Origin: DAIOEK01 sp963721445
Lineage (GTDB): Bacteria > Chloroflexota > Anaerolineae > Anaerolineales > Anaerolineaceae
Assembly (NCBI GenBank): GCA_963721445.1
Contig: CAVRIZ010000005.1
Coordinates: 1,488,001 to 1,552,000 of the forward strand
Direction of reading: 5' to 3'
DNA length: 64,000 nt
The notes under the pieces were generated by a model, which saw only the letters and a program-made list of their open reading frames with translations, ran no database searches and was not told the DNA's origin. Both the position numbers and the translations under genes were made by a program. Shown piece after piece: positions 46,200-54,451 of the stretch (position 1 is its first letter; each line of letters starts with the position of its first letter).

Positions 46200-47522
46200 A
46201 TGAAAGCGATCTTTAGACTAGTAACAGTTGTTATCCTATTGAGCTTCCTTGCAGCCTGTGCCCAGCCACCCGCCGCACCCGAAGCACCTGCCGCCCCTGC
46301 CGCCCCTGCTGCGCCAGCCGCACCGGCTGCCCCTGCTGCTCCTGCTGCACCTGCAGCTCCAGCTGCACCCGCAGCACCAGCCGAAGCACCATTAAATGAC
46401 GCCGAACAATGGGCGAAAGACAATGGTGTTGGTCCGTACCAACCTGCTACCGAAGATTGGGCGGCGGTTGAAGCGGCAGCGAAAAAAGAAGGATCAGTTT
46501 GCGTCTATGCAAACTCTTCAAAAGTCGCTAAATTAGCCGAACCATGGGCTGCTTTGTATCCTGACGTCAAACTTGACTGCGGTGATACCGATGGTATCAC
46601 AACCAAGATGCAGGCCGAACAGCAGGCAGGAAATGTGGTTGGAGATGTCTGGTTCAATAGCGATGGACATATTTTGTATGGGCAATTCCATCCAAATCAA
46701 TGGATCTGGTCATACATGCCCCCGGGCGTCGTAGAACCAGAGGTCACACCAGAACGACCGTTCGCCATTTCCCGCCACTCGATCGATGTTTGGGGATATA
46801 ACCAGGAAGTCCATCCAGAAGGATGCCCTCTCACCAACTGGTGGCAGTTGACCGAGCCTGACTTGATGGGAAAAGTGTTCATTGAGAATCCGCTTTCTGA
46901 TCCAAGCACGACAGCTAAATTTACCCTCATTGTCGAACATGCTGATGAAATGGCTGCAGCTTATCAGGAATTCTATGGTAAGGAATGGACCACTGACCCT
47001 GCTGCCGCTCCGGATTCCTTTGGAGTCGCTCCTGAGAACGCCGGCTATCTATTCATCCGCAAGCTAGCCCAAAACAAACCAATTTTGGAACCCGGCGGAG
47101 ATGAGGTCGACGAGGCCTACGCATCCCTGGGGATGGACAAAACCGTGGAACCCGGGTACGGCTTTACCGGTTGGGACAGCTATGAGACCACCATGGATGG
47201 TGAATTAGCCATGGCGCCCTGCCTGGATATCAAACCTGCAGCCGGAATCATGAAATCTGGTTATTTGGCCATTGCCAACAAAGCACCCCATCCGAATGCG
47301 GCCAAATTGTTCATCAAGTTTATGCTCTCTGCCGAAGGGATGAAGCCTTGGACCGCAATCGGCATCTATCCTGCCGCTGAAGGGCTTCCCATCGCCGAAG
47401 GTATGCCACCGATTGGAACGTATAACCTGTGGCCAAGCGATGACGCATTTGCCTGGGCGAATAACAGTATCGTCCGCGACTTTTTCGCTGTCGAATTACT
47501 AGCCCCGCCTGCCGAAGACTAG
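46200..47522 (+). CDS. ABC transporter substrate-binding lipoprotein with an Ala-Pro repeat tether (AfuA/Fbp-like)
   Basis: A 440-residue binding lipoprotein: signal ending LLSFLAACAQ, then about 40 residues of Ala-Ala-Pro repeats (46264-46390), then a Fbp/AfuA-type domain from EAAAKKEGSVCVYANSSKV, TDGITTKMQAEQQAGNVVGD and VWFNSDG. Near the end APHPNAAKLFIKFMLSAEGM is the class marker. The domain shows ligand-loop residues but no clear tyrosine pair for ferric iron; AfuA proteins of this class bind hexose phosphates. That favours an organophosphate or polyol ligand, which is inference. AGGAGGAAGAA precedes the ATG. Confidence 0.9.
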   Translation: MKAIFRLVTVVILLSFLAACAQPPAAPEAPAAPAAPAAPAAPAAPAAPAAPAAPAAPAAPAEAPLNDAEQWAKDNGVGPYQPATEDWAAVEAAAKKEGSVCVYANSSKVAKLAEPWAALYPDVKLDCGDTDGITTKMQAEQQAGNVVGDVWFNSDGHILYGQFHPNQWIWSYMPPGVVEPEVTPERPFAISRHSIDVWGYNQEVHPEGCPLTNWWQLTEPDLMGKVFIENPLSDPSTTAKFTLIVEHADEMAAAYQEFYGKEWTTDPAAAPDSFGVAPENAGYLFIRKLAQNKPILEPGGDEVDEAYASLGMDKTVEPGYGFTGWDSYETTMDGELAMAPCLDIKPAAGIMKSGYLAIANKAPHPNAAKLFIKFMLSAEGMKPWTAIGIYPAAEGLPIAEGMPPIGTYNLWPSDDAFAWANNSIVRDFFAVELLAPPAED

Positions 47523-47546
47523 TACAGCTCTTTAATCAAACATCGT

Positions 47547-47583
47547 CTTATGGACACGGACGAAATCTGCCCGTGTCCATAAG
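47547..47583 (+). terminator. Stable hairpin after the binding-protein gene
   Basis: A 13-bp perfect stem (CTTATGGACACGG/CCGTGTCCATAAG), loop of 11 nt, no T-tract. Likely limits read-through or protects the 3' end of the abundant binding-protein mRNA rather than fully terminating. Confidence 0.6.
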
Positions 47584-47690
47584 CACCAGGTAAGAAATAG
47601 TTTTCAACGATTATTGGTAAGAGAATACAACGAAAATAATCAACCATCAGTATTTCAATTTAGTAACTAGTTTTTTTGGAGAAGATTATT

Positions 47691-49154
47691 TTGACAATCC
47701 AAGTAGTATTCTTTGATATGGGTGGGACAATTCAGAGCTTCAGGTACACGCGTGAGTTACGTGTGCAGAATGCTCCACTACTTCGTGATTGTCTGGAAAA
47801 AGGCGGGATTCAGCTTTCCCTCAGTGATGAAGACCTTGCCGATGTGGTTACACGAGGGATGGATATGTACCATAAGTGGAATCGCGAATCCATGATCGAG
47901 TTACCTCCATTTGAAGTCTGGAAAAATGTAGTATTCAAAGATTTCGCGATCGCAGAAAATTTGCTTTCCCCGATTGCCGAAGAACTGGCATACCTGTACG
48001 AAACCCGGTTTTATATCCGAAAAATGCGACCCGAGATCCCATCGGTTCTTGAGACGCTGACCACATTAGGATTCCGAATCGGATGTATCAGTAATACTCA
48101 GAGCCGCCAGCAGGTTCCAAGCAACCTGAAGGAATATGGGATTTTTCATTATTTTGACCGAATTGTTCTATCTTCTGAATATGGCCGCCGTAAGCCAGAT
48201 CCATCCATTTTTTACTATGCTGCACGCATGGCTAGAGTGCCTACCGGATCTTGTGTCTATATCGGCGATAAAGTAAATCGGGATATTTTGGGTGCGAAGA
48301 GAGCCGGTTTTAATCTGGCAATCCAGATCATTCACTCATATGATACTGGCGAGCCCGACTTGGGAGCTACCCCGGATGCAATCATCCATTCCATGACTGA
48401 GCTAATCCCTATATTGGAAGAGTCTATTCAAACGGAAAAGAGAAAAACCAAAAAAGAAGCCTCACCTGCCTATAAAGCTTTGTTCTTTGACGCCGGAGAC
48501 ATCCTGTATCATCGTCCAAATTCAGGGAAAAACTTACGGAAATTTCTGAAGAATAAAGTGATCCAGCCCCACCCTGATCTGGAAAACGAAAGAGCCCGTC
48601 TCAAATCCATGGCGTTCGAAGACGAGATCTGCCGTCATGAGTATTACAAGAAAATAATTCAGTTATATGGAATCGTAGATCCTGTATTGGTTGCGCAGGG
48701 TGTGCAGGCAATGAATCAGGACGATCTCACCGTGGAGATTTTGGATGGTGTCAAAGACACCTTGTTGAGTTTGAAGGAAATGGGATACATCCTGGGCATT
48801 ATCACTGATACCGCGTTACCAATCCAAATCAAACTGGGATGGTTCGAAGAACACGGGTTCGGTCATATCTGGGATACTGTGGTAAGTTCACGGGAAATTC
48901 GGGCTCGAAAACCATCCCCGCGAATCTATCAGGAAGCGGTGCAACAGATCGGTTTAAAACCGGAAGAAACCATCTTCGTCGGTCACAAAACTTCGGAATT
49001 GATTGGCGCCCATACCTACGGTATGACAACAATTGCGTTCAATTATGACAAAGACGCCCCGGCGGATATATACATTAAAAATTTCAGCGATTTATTAAAG
49101 ATACCAGTAATAAATAATTCCAACGGACGAGACCTCCAGGATCGCCATGATTAA
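47691..49154 (+). CDS. Two tandem HAD-superfamily domains in one protein
   Basis: A 487-residue protein of two HAD folds. Domain 1 (1-245): FFDMGGTIQ, CISNTQ, RKPDPSIF and YIGDKVNRD. Domain 2 (about 265-480): FFDAGDILY, IITDTAL, ARKPSPRIY and FVGHKTSEL. In both, the Asp two positions after the nucleophile, used as general acid by HAD phosphatases, is replaced by Gly; domain 2 also lacks the motif IV Asp pair. The start is taken as TTG at 47691 after GGAGAAG, since an upstream TTG at 47676 sits before the ribosome site. Overlaps the next HAD gene by 8 bp. Confidence 0.8.
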   Translation: MTIQVVFFDMGGTIQSFRYTRELRVQNAPLLRDCLEKGGIQLSLSDEDLADVVTRGMDMYHKWNRESMIELPPFEVWKNVVFKDFAIAENLLSPIAEELAYLYETRFYIRKMRPEIPSVLETLTTLGFRIGCISNTQSRQQVPSNLKEYGIFHYFDRIVLSSEYGRRKPDPSIFYYAARMARVPTGSCVYIGDKVNRDILGAKRAGFNLAIQIIHSYDTGEPDLGATPDAIIHSMTELIPILEESIQTEKRKTKKEASPAYKALFFDAGDILYHRPNSGKNLRKFLKNKVIQPHPDLENERARLKSMAFEDEICRHEYYKKIIQLYGIVDPVLVAQGVQAMNQDDLTVEILDGVKDTLLSLKEMGYILGIITDTALPIQIKLGWFEEHGFGHIWDTVVSSREIRARKPSPRIYQEAVQQIGLKPEETIFVGHKTSELIGAHTYGMTTIAFNYDKDAPADIYIKNFSDLLKIPVINNSNGRDLQDRHD

Positions 49155-50817
49155 AGCGATCTTGTTCGATATTGGTGGGACACTCCGTTATAGGAAGAAA
49201 ATTATTGGTCGGAATCTAACAATCATCCAGGAGATGCTTGATTTCTTGGGTGCAGACCTCGATCCAGAGAAGTTTATTCAAACGCTGACTGAACGCGGGA
49301 ATCAATATAAACGCTGGTATAAGACGACTCTGATTTCGCTTTCCGAAGCTGAAATTTGGACAAAATATATGCTCCCAGATTTTACCGCGGACTTCGTTCG
49401 TCAGAACGCGGCGAAATTAAATCAGTATTGGAGAGATTCACGAGGTCCCATCGTCTTACGGGAAGATGCCGTAAGCACAATCCGGGAATTGTACCGGCGC
49501 GGTTACCTAATGGGCATCATTAGCAATACCACCAGCTCGGTGGAAGTTCCCCAACTAATTCAAGACAATGGTTTGGAAGAATGTGTATCGGCAGTCATTC
49601 TATCCAACCAATTCGGCCGTAAGAAACCGCATCCATCCATTTTTTATGCGGCAGCAAAAGAAATTCAGGTACCGGTTCAGCAATGCGCTTATGTTGGGAA
49701 CAGTATTCGAAGGGATGTGATTGGTTCAATAGAAGCGGGATTGGGCGAGGTAGTCATTCTTGTAGCGGAAGGCAGCGACCCGGAGGATAGAACCTCTCCA
49801 ATGAAACCGGATCATACCATCGGAAAATTAAGTGAGTTGCTGGATATATATCCAGCACTGGATCTTACAGAAATCATTGGATCCGACGCTGAATCACCGG
49901 TGCTGTATGACGTTGCACTTTCGACGATGTGGCAGGTAGGACAGAAAATGCCATTCCAGGAAACGTTCGGTCTGGCCAGGAAATTGGGTTTTGCGCGATT
50001 CGAATTGAATCATCAAATTCCCCCGGCAATGTTTGACCAGATTGATTTCAGCCAATACCGAATTGGCAGCCTGCATGATCCCTGCCCTGCCGTTATTTCC
50101 ATGGAAGAACAAAAGGTACGAGATTGGATGATCTCATCGCTAGACGATGAATGCCGAAAAAAGGGTGTGGAGATCGTAAAACGGACAATCGATGAAGCAT
50201 TCAAGCTTCATGCCCGTTTGGTGGTTATTCACCCCGGTTCGATCCTGGCAGACCAAAGGATGGACCGTGAACTGCGGAAGAAATTCAATGCGGGCGAGAG
50301 AAACTCTTCCGGGTATAGCGAATTGAGAGAGGCTCTTGTCAAAGACCGGAGTAAGTATGCCAAACCTCATCTGGACGCCGTGAACCAAAGCCTTAATGAA
50401 ATTATCGAGTATGTTCGCCCAACCGGGCTGTTGATCGGATTGGAAAACCGCTATCGGTATTATGACATCCCGATCCTGGATGAGATGGCAGCCTTGCTTG
50501 ATCTCACAAACGAAGAGTGGTATGGTTTCCAATATGATGTTGGTCATGCTCAGACCCTGGATAGGTTGGGATTATGCAACCATGAAGCATGGTTGAAGCA
50601 ATTTGGGAATCGGATGGTTGGCGTTCATTTACACGATGTGATGGGAATAACCGATCATCAAAAACCTGGAGCCGGTGAGGTGGATTTTGGTATGGTCTCA
50701 AAATACTTACCTGCCTCCACATACAGAACAATTGAGGTCAGTCCCGCACTATCTATCGCAGATATATCGGCTGGGATGGAAACACTCGCCCATTTTGGGT
50801 GCATCAACCGGCTTTAG
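49147..50817 (+). CDS. HAD domain fused to a sugar isomerase/epimerase-like TIM barrel
   Basis: A 556-residue fusion. N-terminal HAD (1-235): LFDIGGTLR, GIISNTTSS, RKKPHPSIF and YVGNSIRRD, again with Gly at the D+2 site and Asn in motif IV. The C-terminal xylose-isomerase-like TIM barrel (about 270-540) has ETFGLARKLGFARFELNH, VIHPGSIL, LIGLENRYRYYD, FQYDVGHAQTL and GVHLHDVMG, the Glu/His/Asp metal-ligand spacing of the AP-endonuclease-2 fold. No substrate is apparent. The fusion suggests sequential or coupled steps on one sugar or polyol. It overlaps the preceding double-HAD gene, so both are co-translated. Confidence 0.8.
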   Translation: MIKAILFDIGGTLRYRKKIIGRNLTIIQEMLDFLGADLDPEKFIQTLTERGNQYKRWYKTTLISLSEAEIWTKYMLPDFTADFVRQNAAKLNQYWRDSRGPIVLREDAVSTIRELYRRGYLMGIISNTTSSVEVPQLIQDNGLEECVSAVILSNQFGRKKPHPSIFYAAAKEIQVPVQQCAYVGNSIRRDVIGSIEAGLGEVVILVAEGSDPEDRTSPMKPDHTIGKLSELLDIYPALDLTEIIGSDAESPVLYDVALSTMWQVGQKMPFQETFGLARKLGFARFELNHQIPPAMFDQIDFSQYRIGSLHDPCPAVISMEEQKVRDWMISSLDDECRKKGVEIVKRTIDEAFKLHARLVVIHPGSILADQRMDRELRKKFNAGERNSSGYSELREALVKDRSKYAKPHLDAVNQSLNEIIEYVRPTGLLIGLENRYRYYDIPILDEMAALLDLTNEEWYGFQYDVGHAQTLDRLGLCNHEAWLKQFGNRMVGVHLHDVMGITDHQKPGAGEVDFGMVSKYLPASTYRTIEVSPALSIADISAGMETLAHFGCINRL

Positions 50818-50840
50818 CAAATTTCTAAGGAGGAACCACC

Positions 50841-51461
50841 GTGTTAAAGATATTTAAGAAAAGGAAAAATGTCTTTTTAAAGTTACTCCAGGAACAGGCG
50901 GATTTGACACTGGCCGGAATGGAAGTTTTGGTCGCCTACATCGAAAATCCAACCGATAAGCTTGCTGAGGATATGCGCTTAAGAGAAAAAGAAGCGGATG
51001 AGGCGCGTCGGATCCTGATCTTTGAGTTGAACAAAACATTCATTACACCCTTCGATCGGGAAGATATTTTTTCCTTATCCCGCGCCATCGACGACATTCT
51101 GGATTATGCCTACTCCACCGTGACCGAAATTGTCATCCTCAAAGTGACTCCCACTTCCTTTATGCTCCGAATGGCGAAACTTCTGAAGGATGCCGCGTAT
51201 GAAATCCAAATAGGCGTGAACCGGTTGGAAGATCACACCGGAGTGGCAGGTGAACATGCCCAACGCGCGAAAGCGCTGGAAAACAAGGTGGAAGACATCT
51301 ACCGTGAAGCATTGGCGGATATGTTTAACGATACCGAAGATGTAAAACAGGTGATCAATATTCTTAAGATGCGTGAGGTTTACCGCCATCTGAGTAACGC
51401 GGCCGACCGTGGTGATGAAGCCGCCAACGTTATCGCTGATATAGTGGTCAAATCTGCCTGA
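50841..51461 (+). CDS. DUF47 (PhoU-like) family protein
   Basis: A 206-residue all-helical protein of the YkaA/DUF47 family, a PhoU-like four-helix bundle that accompanies Pit phosphate transporters. Visible marks: NVFLKLLQEQADLTLAGM, EKEADEARRILIFELNKTF, ITPFDREDIFSLSRAIDDIL, and HAQRAKALENKVEDIYREAL. It begins with GTG after GGAGGAACCACC. Its stop overlaps the pit start by one base (TGATG). Likely a regulator or chaperone of the transporter next to it. Confidence 0.93.
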   Translation: MLKIFKKRKNVFLKLLQEQADLTLAGMEVLVAYIENPTDKLAEDMRLREKEADEARRILIFELNKTFITPFDREDIFSLSRAIDDILDYAYSTVTEIVILKVTPTSFMLRMAKLLKDAAYEIQIGVNRLEDHTGVAGEHAQRAKALENKVEDIYREALADMFNDTEDVKQVINILKMREVYRHLSNAADRGDEAANVIADIVVKSA

Positions 51462-52474
51462 TGGATCCAATGCCGCCTTTATTGATCATTCTGATCGTTT
51501 TAGGTCTTGCCTTCGATTTTCTGAATGGCGTTCACGATTCAAGTAATATCGTCGCCACGATGATTTCATCCCGAGCAATTCGACCGCAAATCGCGTTGTT
51601 CATGACCGCTGTGGCCGAATTTTGTGGTCCATTCCTGTTTGGTGTAGCGGTGGCGACGACGATAGGGAATGAAATCGTCGAATCGCATCATGTAAACATG
51701 TATGTCATAATCGCCGCCCTGATCGGTGCGATCCTCTGGAATGTTATAACCTGGATCCTGGGAATTCCGAGCAGCTCCTCCCACGCGCTTATCGGTGGCA
51801 TATTGGGCGCAGTGGTAACGAATGCCGGTTTCTCTGCCATCAAGTTGGCGGGGATGGAAAAAATCCTGCTCACCCTCTTCGTTTCCCCATTAATTGGATT
51901 TGTTGCTGGTTTTATTATCGCGAATATTATTTTCCTTTTATCCTGGAAGGCGTCGCCCCGAGTTAACGGCTTATTTAAAAAGCTTCAAATAGTCACTTCG
52001 CTCGGTCTGGCACTCAGCCATGGTACCAATGATTCCCAGAAAACCATGGGTGTGATCACCCTGGGTCTGGTGATCAGCGGCGTGCAATCCACTTTCCATG
52101 TTCCCCTCTGGGTGGTTTTCATTTGCGCGCTGACTATCGCCATCGGGACCTCGGTCGGTGGATGGCAGTTGATCAAGACATTGGGTTCCAAGTTTTACAA
52201 GGTACGTCCTGTCCACGGGTTCGCTGCCCAGGCTACTTCAGCGGCAGTGATATTGACCGCATCCCTTATTGGCGGTCCGGTCAGCACAACCCAGGTGGTA
52301 AGCACGGCAATCATGGGTGTTGGGGCGGCTGAACGGGTGAATAAAGTACGCTGGACTGTCGCCGGAGAAATTGCTTCTGCCTGGCTTTTGACAATCCCGG
52401 CAACTGCGTTAGTCAGTTCGGGGGTCTACTGGCTGATCACAAAAGGTGTTCCTCAACTTATTCAATTATTTTAG
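51461..52474 (+). CDS. pit: Inorganic phosphate transporter, Pit family
   Basis: A 337-residue membrane protein with about ten segments. Two inverted PHO4 signature repeats: AFDFLNGVHDSSNIVATMI and GLALSHGTNDSQKTMGVITL (GTNDSQK is diagnostic), plus IPSSSSHALIGG and GGPVSTTQVVSTA. Pit carries metal-phosphate with protons and can run either way, so it may export phosphate released in the cytoplasm. Linked to DUF47 by overlapping codons and to the PfkB gene by 10 bp. Confidence 0.95.
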   Translation: MDPMPPLLIILIVLGLAFDFLNGVHDSSNIVATMISSRAIRPQIALFMTAVAEFCGPFLFGVAVATTIGNEIVESHHVNMYVIIAALIGAILWNVITWILGIPSSSSHALIGGILGAVVTNAGFSAIKLAGMEKILLTLFVSPLIGFVAGFIIANIIFLLSWKASPRVNGLFKKLQIVTSLGLALSHGTNDSQKTMGVITLGLVISGVQSTFHVPLWVVFICALTIAIGTSVGGWQLIKTLGSKFYKVRPVHGFAAQATSAAVILTASLIGGPVSTTQVVSTAIMGVGAAERVNKVRWTVAGEIASAWLLTIPATALVSSGVYWLITKGVPQLIQLF

Positions 52475-52483
52475 AAGGACGAT

Positions 52484-53386
52484 ATGGATAATCAGACAAC
52501 GAATCGTTATGATGTGATTTATGTTGGTAATTACACCAAAGACACGATCATTACACCCGATGGGACTCGCTATGTGGATGGCGGCGCAGTGAATTATGCT
52601 GCCCACGCAGCCGCCCGATTGGGGTACAAGACTGCCGTTGTTACTCGACTGGCGAGAGAAGACAAACGGATGATCGATTCACTGGAATCGGCAGGGGTGG
52701 ATTGCTTTCCGGTGTACACACCATCATCGACTTTAATGAAATTGGTCTATAAAACACACGATGTGGATCAACGCACTCTACACGTCACCGGAACCGCAGG
52801 AACCATTCAGCCCAATCAGGTAGCCTGTCTTTCCGGAAAAGCCATCGTGGTGGGTACCAGTCTGCGCGGGGAGGTGGAGCCCGAGTTTTTTGAGGAGATC
52901 CGACAGCGTAAAAACGTGATCACTGCCCTGGATGTGCAGGGTTTTGTGCGTGTTTTGCGGGGCGAGAATCTGGTTTATGAACCCTGGGAAGATATGGCCA
53001 GAGTCTTGAAGAATGTCGATATCTTGAAATCGGATCTGGTTGAAGCGGAATTCTTGACCGGAGAAAATGATCTCGAAAAGGCAGTTCGAGTGTATGCGGG
53101 ATATGGTGTAAAAGAAATTGTATTGACTCACAGTAAAGGTGTGCTCATCTATGCAGAAGGAAAAGACTACCACTTTGACTTTCACTCAGAATCGATGGAC
53201 GGTCGTAGCGGCCGCGGTGATACCTGTCTGGGTACGTATGTGGTCAAGCGATTAAACCATTCCGCTGAAGAAGCTGGAAAATGGGCGGCCGCCGTCACCA
53301 GCATGAAAGTGGAACGGCTGGGACCTTTCAATCGTCCTGTCCCCGAAGTGGAAGCATTTATTCACACTCATTATGAACTGGCTTGA
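52484..53386 (+). CDS. PfkB/ribokinase family carbohydrate kinase
   Basis: A 300-residue kinase. N-terminal DVIYVGNYTKDTIITPDG and GGAVNYAAHAAARLG; C-terminal GRSGRGDTCLGTYVV with the catalytic Asp of the GxGD motif. The VGNY...GGA pattern and ALDVQGFVRV resemble inositol kinases of plants more than ribokinase, but this is an impression. An IolC-type or inositol kinase role would fit the locus. No strong ribosome site beyond AAGGACGAT. Overlaps the MBL gene by 14 bp. Confidence 0.85.
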   Translation: MDNQTTNRYDVIYVGNYTKDTIITPDGTRYVDGGAVNYAAHAAARLGYKTAVVTRLAREDKRMIDSLESAGVDCFPVYTPSSTLMKLVYKTHDVDQRTLHVTGTAGTIQPNQVACLSGKAIVVGTSLRGEVEPEFFEEIRQRKNVITALDVQGFVRVLRGENLVYEPWEDMARVLKNVDILKSDLVEAEFLTGENDLEKAVRVYAGYGVKEIVLTHSKGVLIYAEGKDYHFDFHSESMDGRSGRGDTCLGTYVVKRLNHSAEEAGKWAAAVTSMKVERLGPFNRPVPEVEAFIHTHYELA

Positions 53387-54240
53387 TCTATCTGACAATC
53401 GTAGAGAAAACTTAATCTTACTTCGTGAGACTGCCAGAAAAAAATATCCCTCGCTCTGGCAGTCTGTTGTGTCAGAATGGAGTAATTGGGATGGTCCCGA
53501 TTCCCTCTGGTTGACTTATTCAGCCAATTACCTGATTCATACTGGGGGGCTGAAATGGGCGATCGATCCATTCCATCTCTCCGCGAGATTGGATGGAATG
53601 GAGCCACCCGACTACGCCTGCGACCTGGGTGGACTTTCGCTGATCGTTCTCACTCATATTCACGCAGATCATGTGGATTGGCAGTTGATCCAATCATTAT
53701 CCCAAATGGAATATCAGGTGGGTTATTCCCGATTTCATGTTGGATCTGATTCTGGCTGAAATCAAACTTCCCACTGAAAACATTATTGTCCCAAAAAACA
53801 ATATCCCCAATCGAGGTTGGTCCTTTGTCTCTCCTCCCATTTGATGGGCTTACATTTTCGAGGACAGAACGGTGTACCAGAGACAGGATATGTGGCCGGA
53901 TTCAATGGGAAGCAGTGGCTATTCCCTGGCGATACCCGAAGGTACGACGCCAGGCGTATGCCGGAAATACCTGATTTGGATGGGATGGTTGCCCATCTCT
54001 GGCTTGGGAAGGGAAGTGCGTCGATGAAATCCCCGCCGTTTTTGACTGAGTTTTGCGATTTTTGCCGAGATATTCACCCGTCGAAATTGGTTGTCGCCCA
54101 TCTATATGAATTCGGGCGTGATGAGCATGATCTTGTGGGATAAACATCACTTTCAAATGGTCCTGGATCGATTGAACGGTACTGACGACTCAATCGGGAT
54201 TGAGTGTGCTCTTATGGGCGACCGCATTCTGTTGGAATGA
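53373..54240 (+). CDS. MBL-fold metallohydrolase, four apparent one-base insertions
   Basis: Reading frames pieced together give a 287-residue beta-lactamase-fold hydrolase, like UlaG/L-ascorbate-6-phosphate lactonase-type proteins. The zinc motif THIHADHVD is followed by QWVIPDFMLDLILAEIK, then LHFRGQNGVPETGYV, LFPGDTRRYDARRMPEI and DLWDKHHFQMVLDRLNG. Extra bases appear near 53717, 53793-53798, 53851 and 54136. All four are one-base additions, so sequence errors are likely; a decayed gene is the alternative. It overlaps the PfkB gene and may finish the operon; a lactonase or phosphodiester cleavage step is possible. Confidence 0.68.
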
Positions 54241-54316
54241 TTATCCAAATCAGGTGGATTTCAAAATCCATGACAATCATCCAATAAAGTAGTGTTCAGA
54301 ATGAGGCTCTTTTCTA

Positions 54317-54346
54317 TTGACGATTGTCTGACAATCTGTTTATAAT
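54317..54346 (+). promoter_or_regulatory. Promoter with an operator-like palindrome in the spacer
   Basis: -35 TTGACG at 54317-54322, 18-bp spacer, -10 TATAAT at 54341-54346. The spacer contains GATTGTC-T-GACAATC (54322-54336), a perfect 7-bp inverted repeat of the sort bound by GntR (FadR subfamily) regulators. Drives the MFS gene. Confidence 0.72.
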
Positions 54347-54451
54347 CTCTCCTCACCTTATTGCTGCCCTCTTTCATGGTAGATCCTTCATCCGTAGGAT
54401 GGATGTATCTTGAGCAGCATTCACCTCACCGGAAAGGATTCAAAAAGGATC

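Noticed and set aside
46187..46423. Glycine-alanine-rich minus-strand frame that looks collagen-like
   Set aside because: It is the reverse complement of the Ala-Pro repeat in the binding lipoprotein and has no ribosome site.
43117..47522. Ferric iron transporter assignment for the fused-permease ABC system
   Set aside because: Not excluded, but the location between an RpiR regulator and sugar-type enzymes and lack of a clear iron-ligand tyrosine pair make it less likely.
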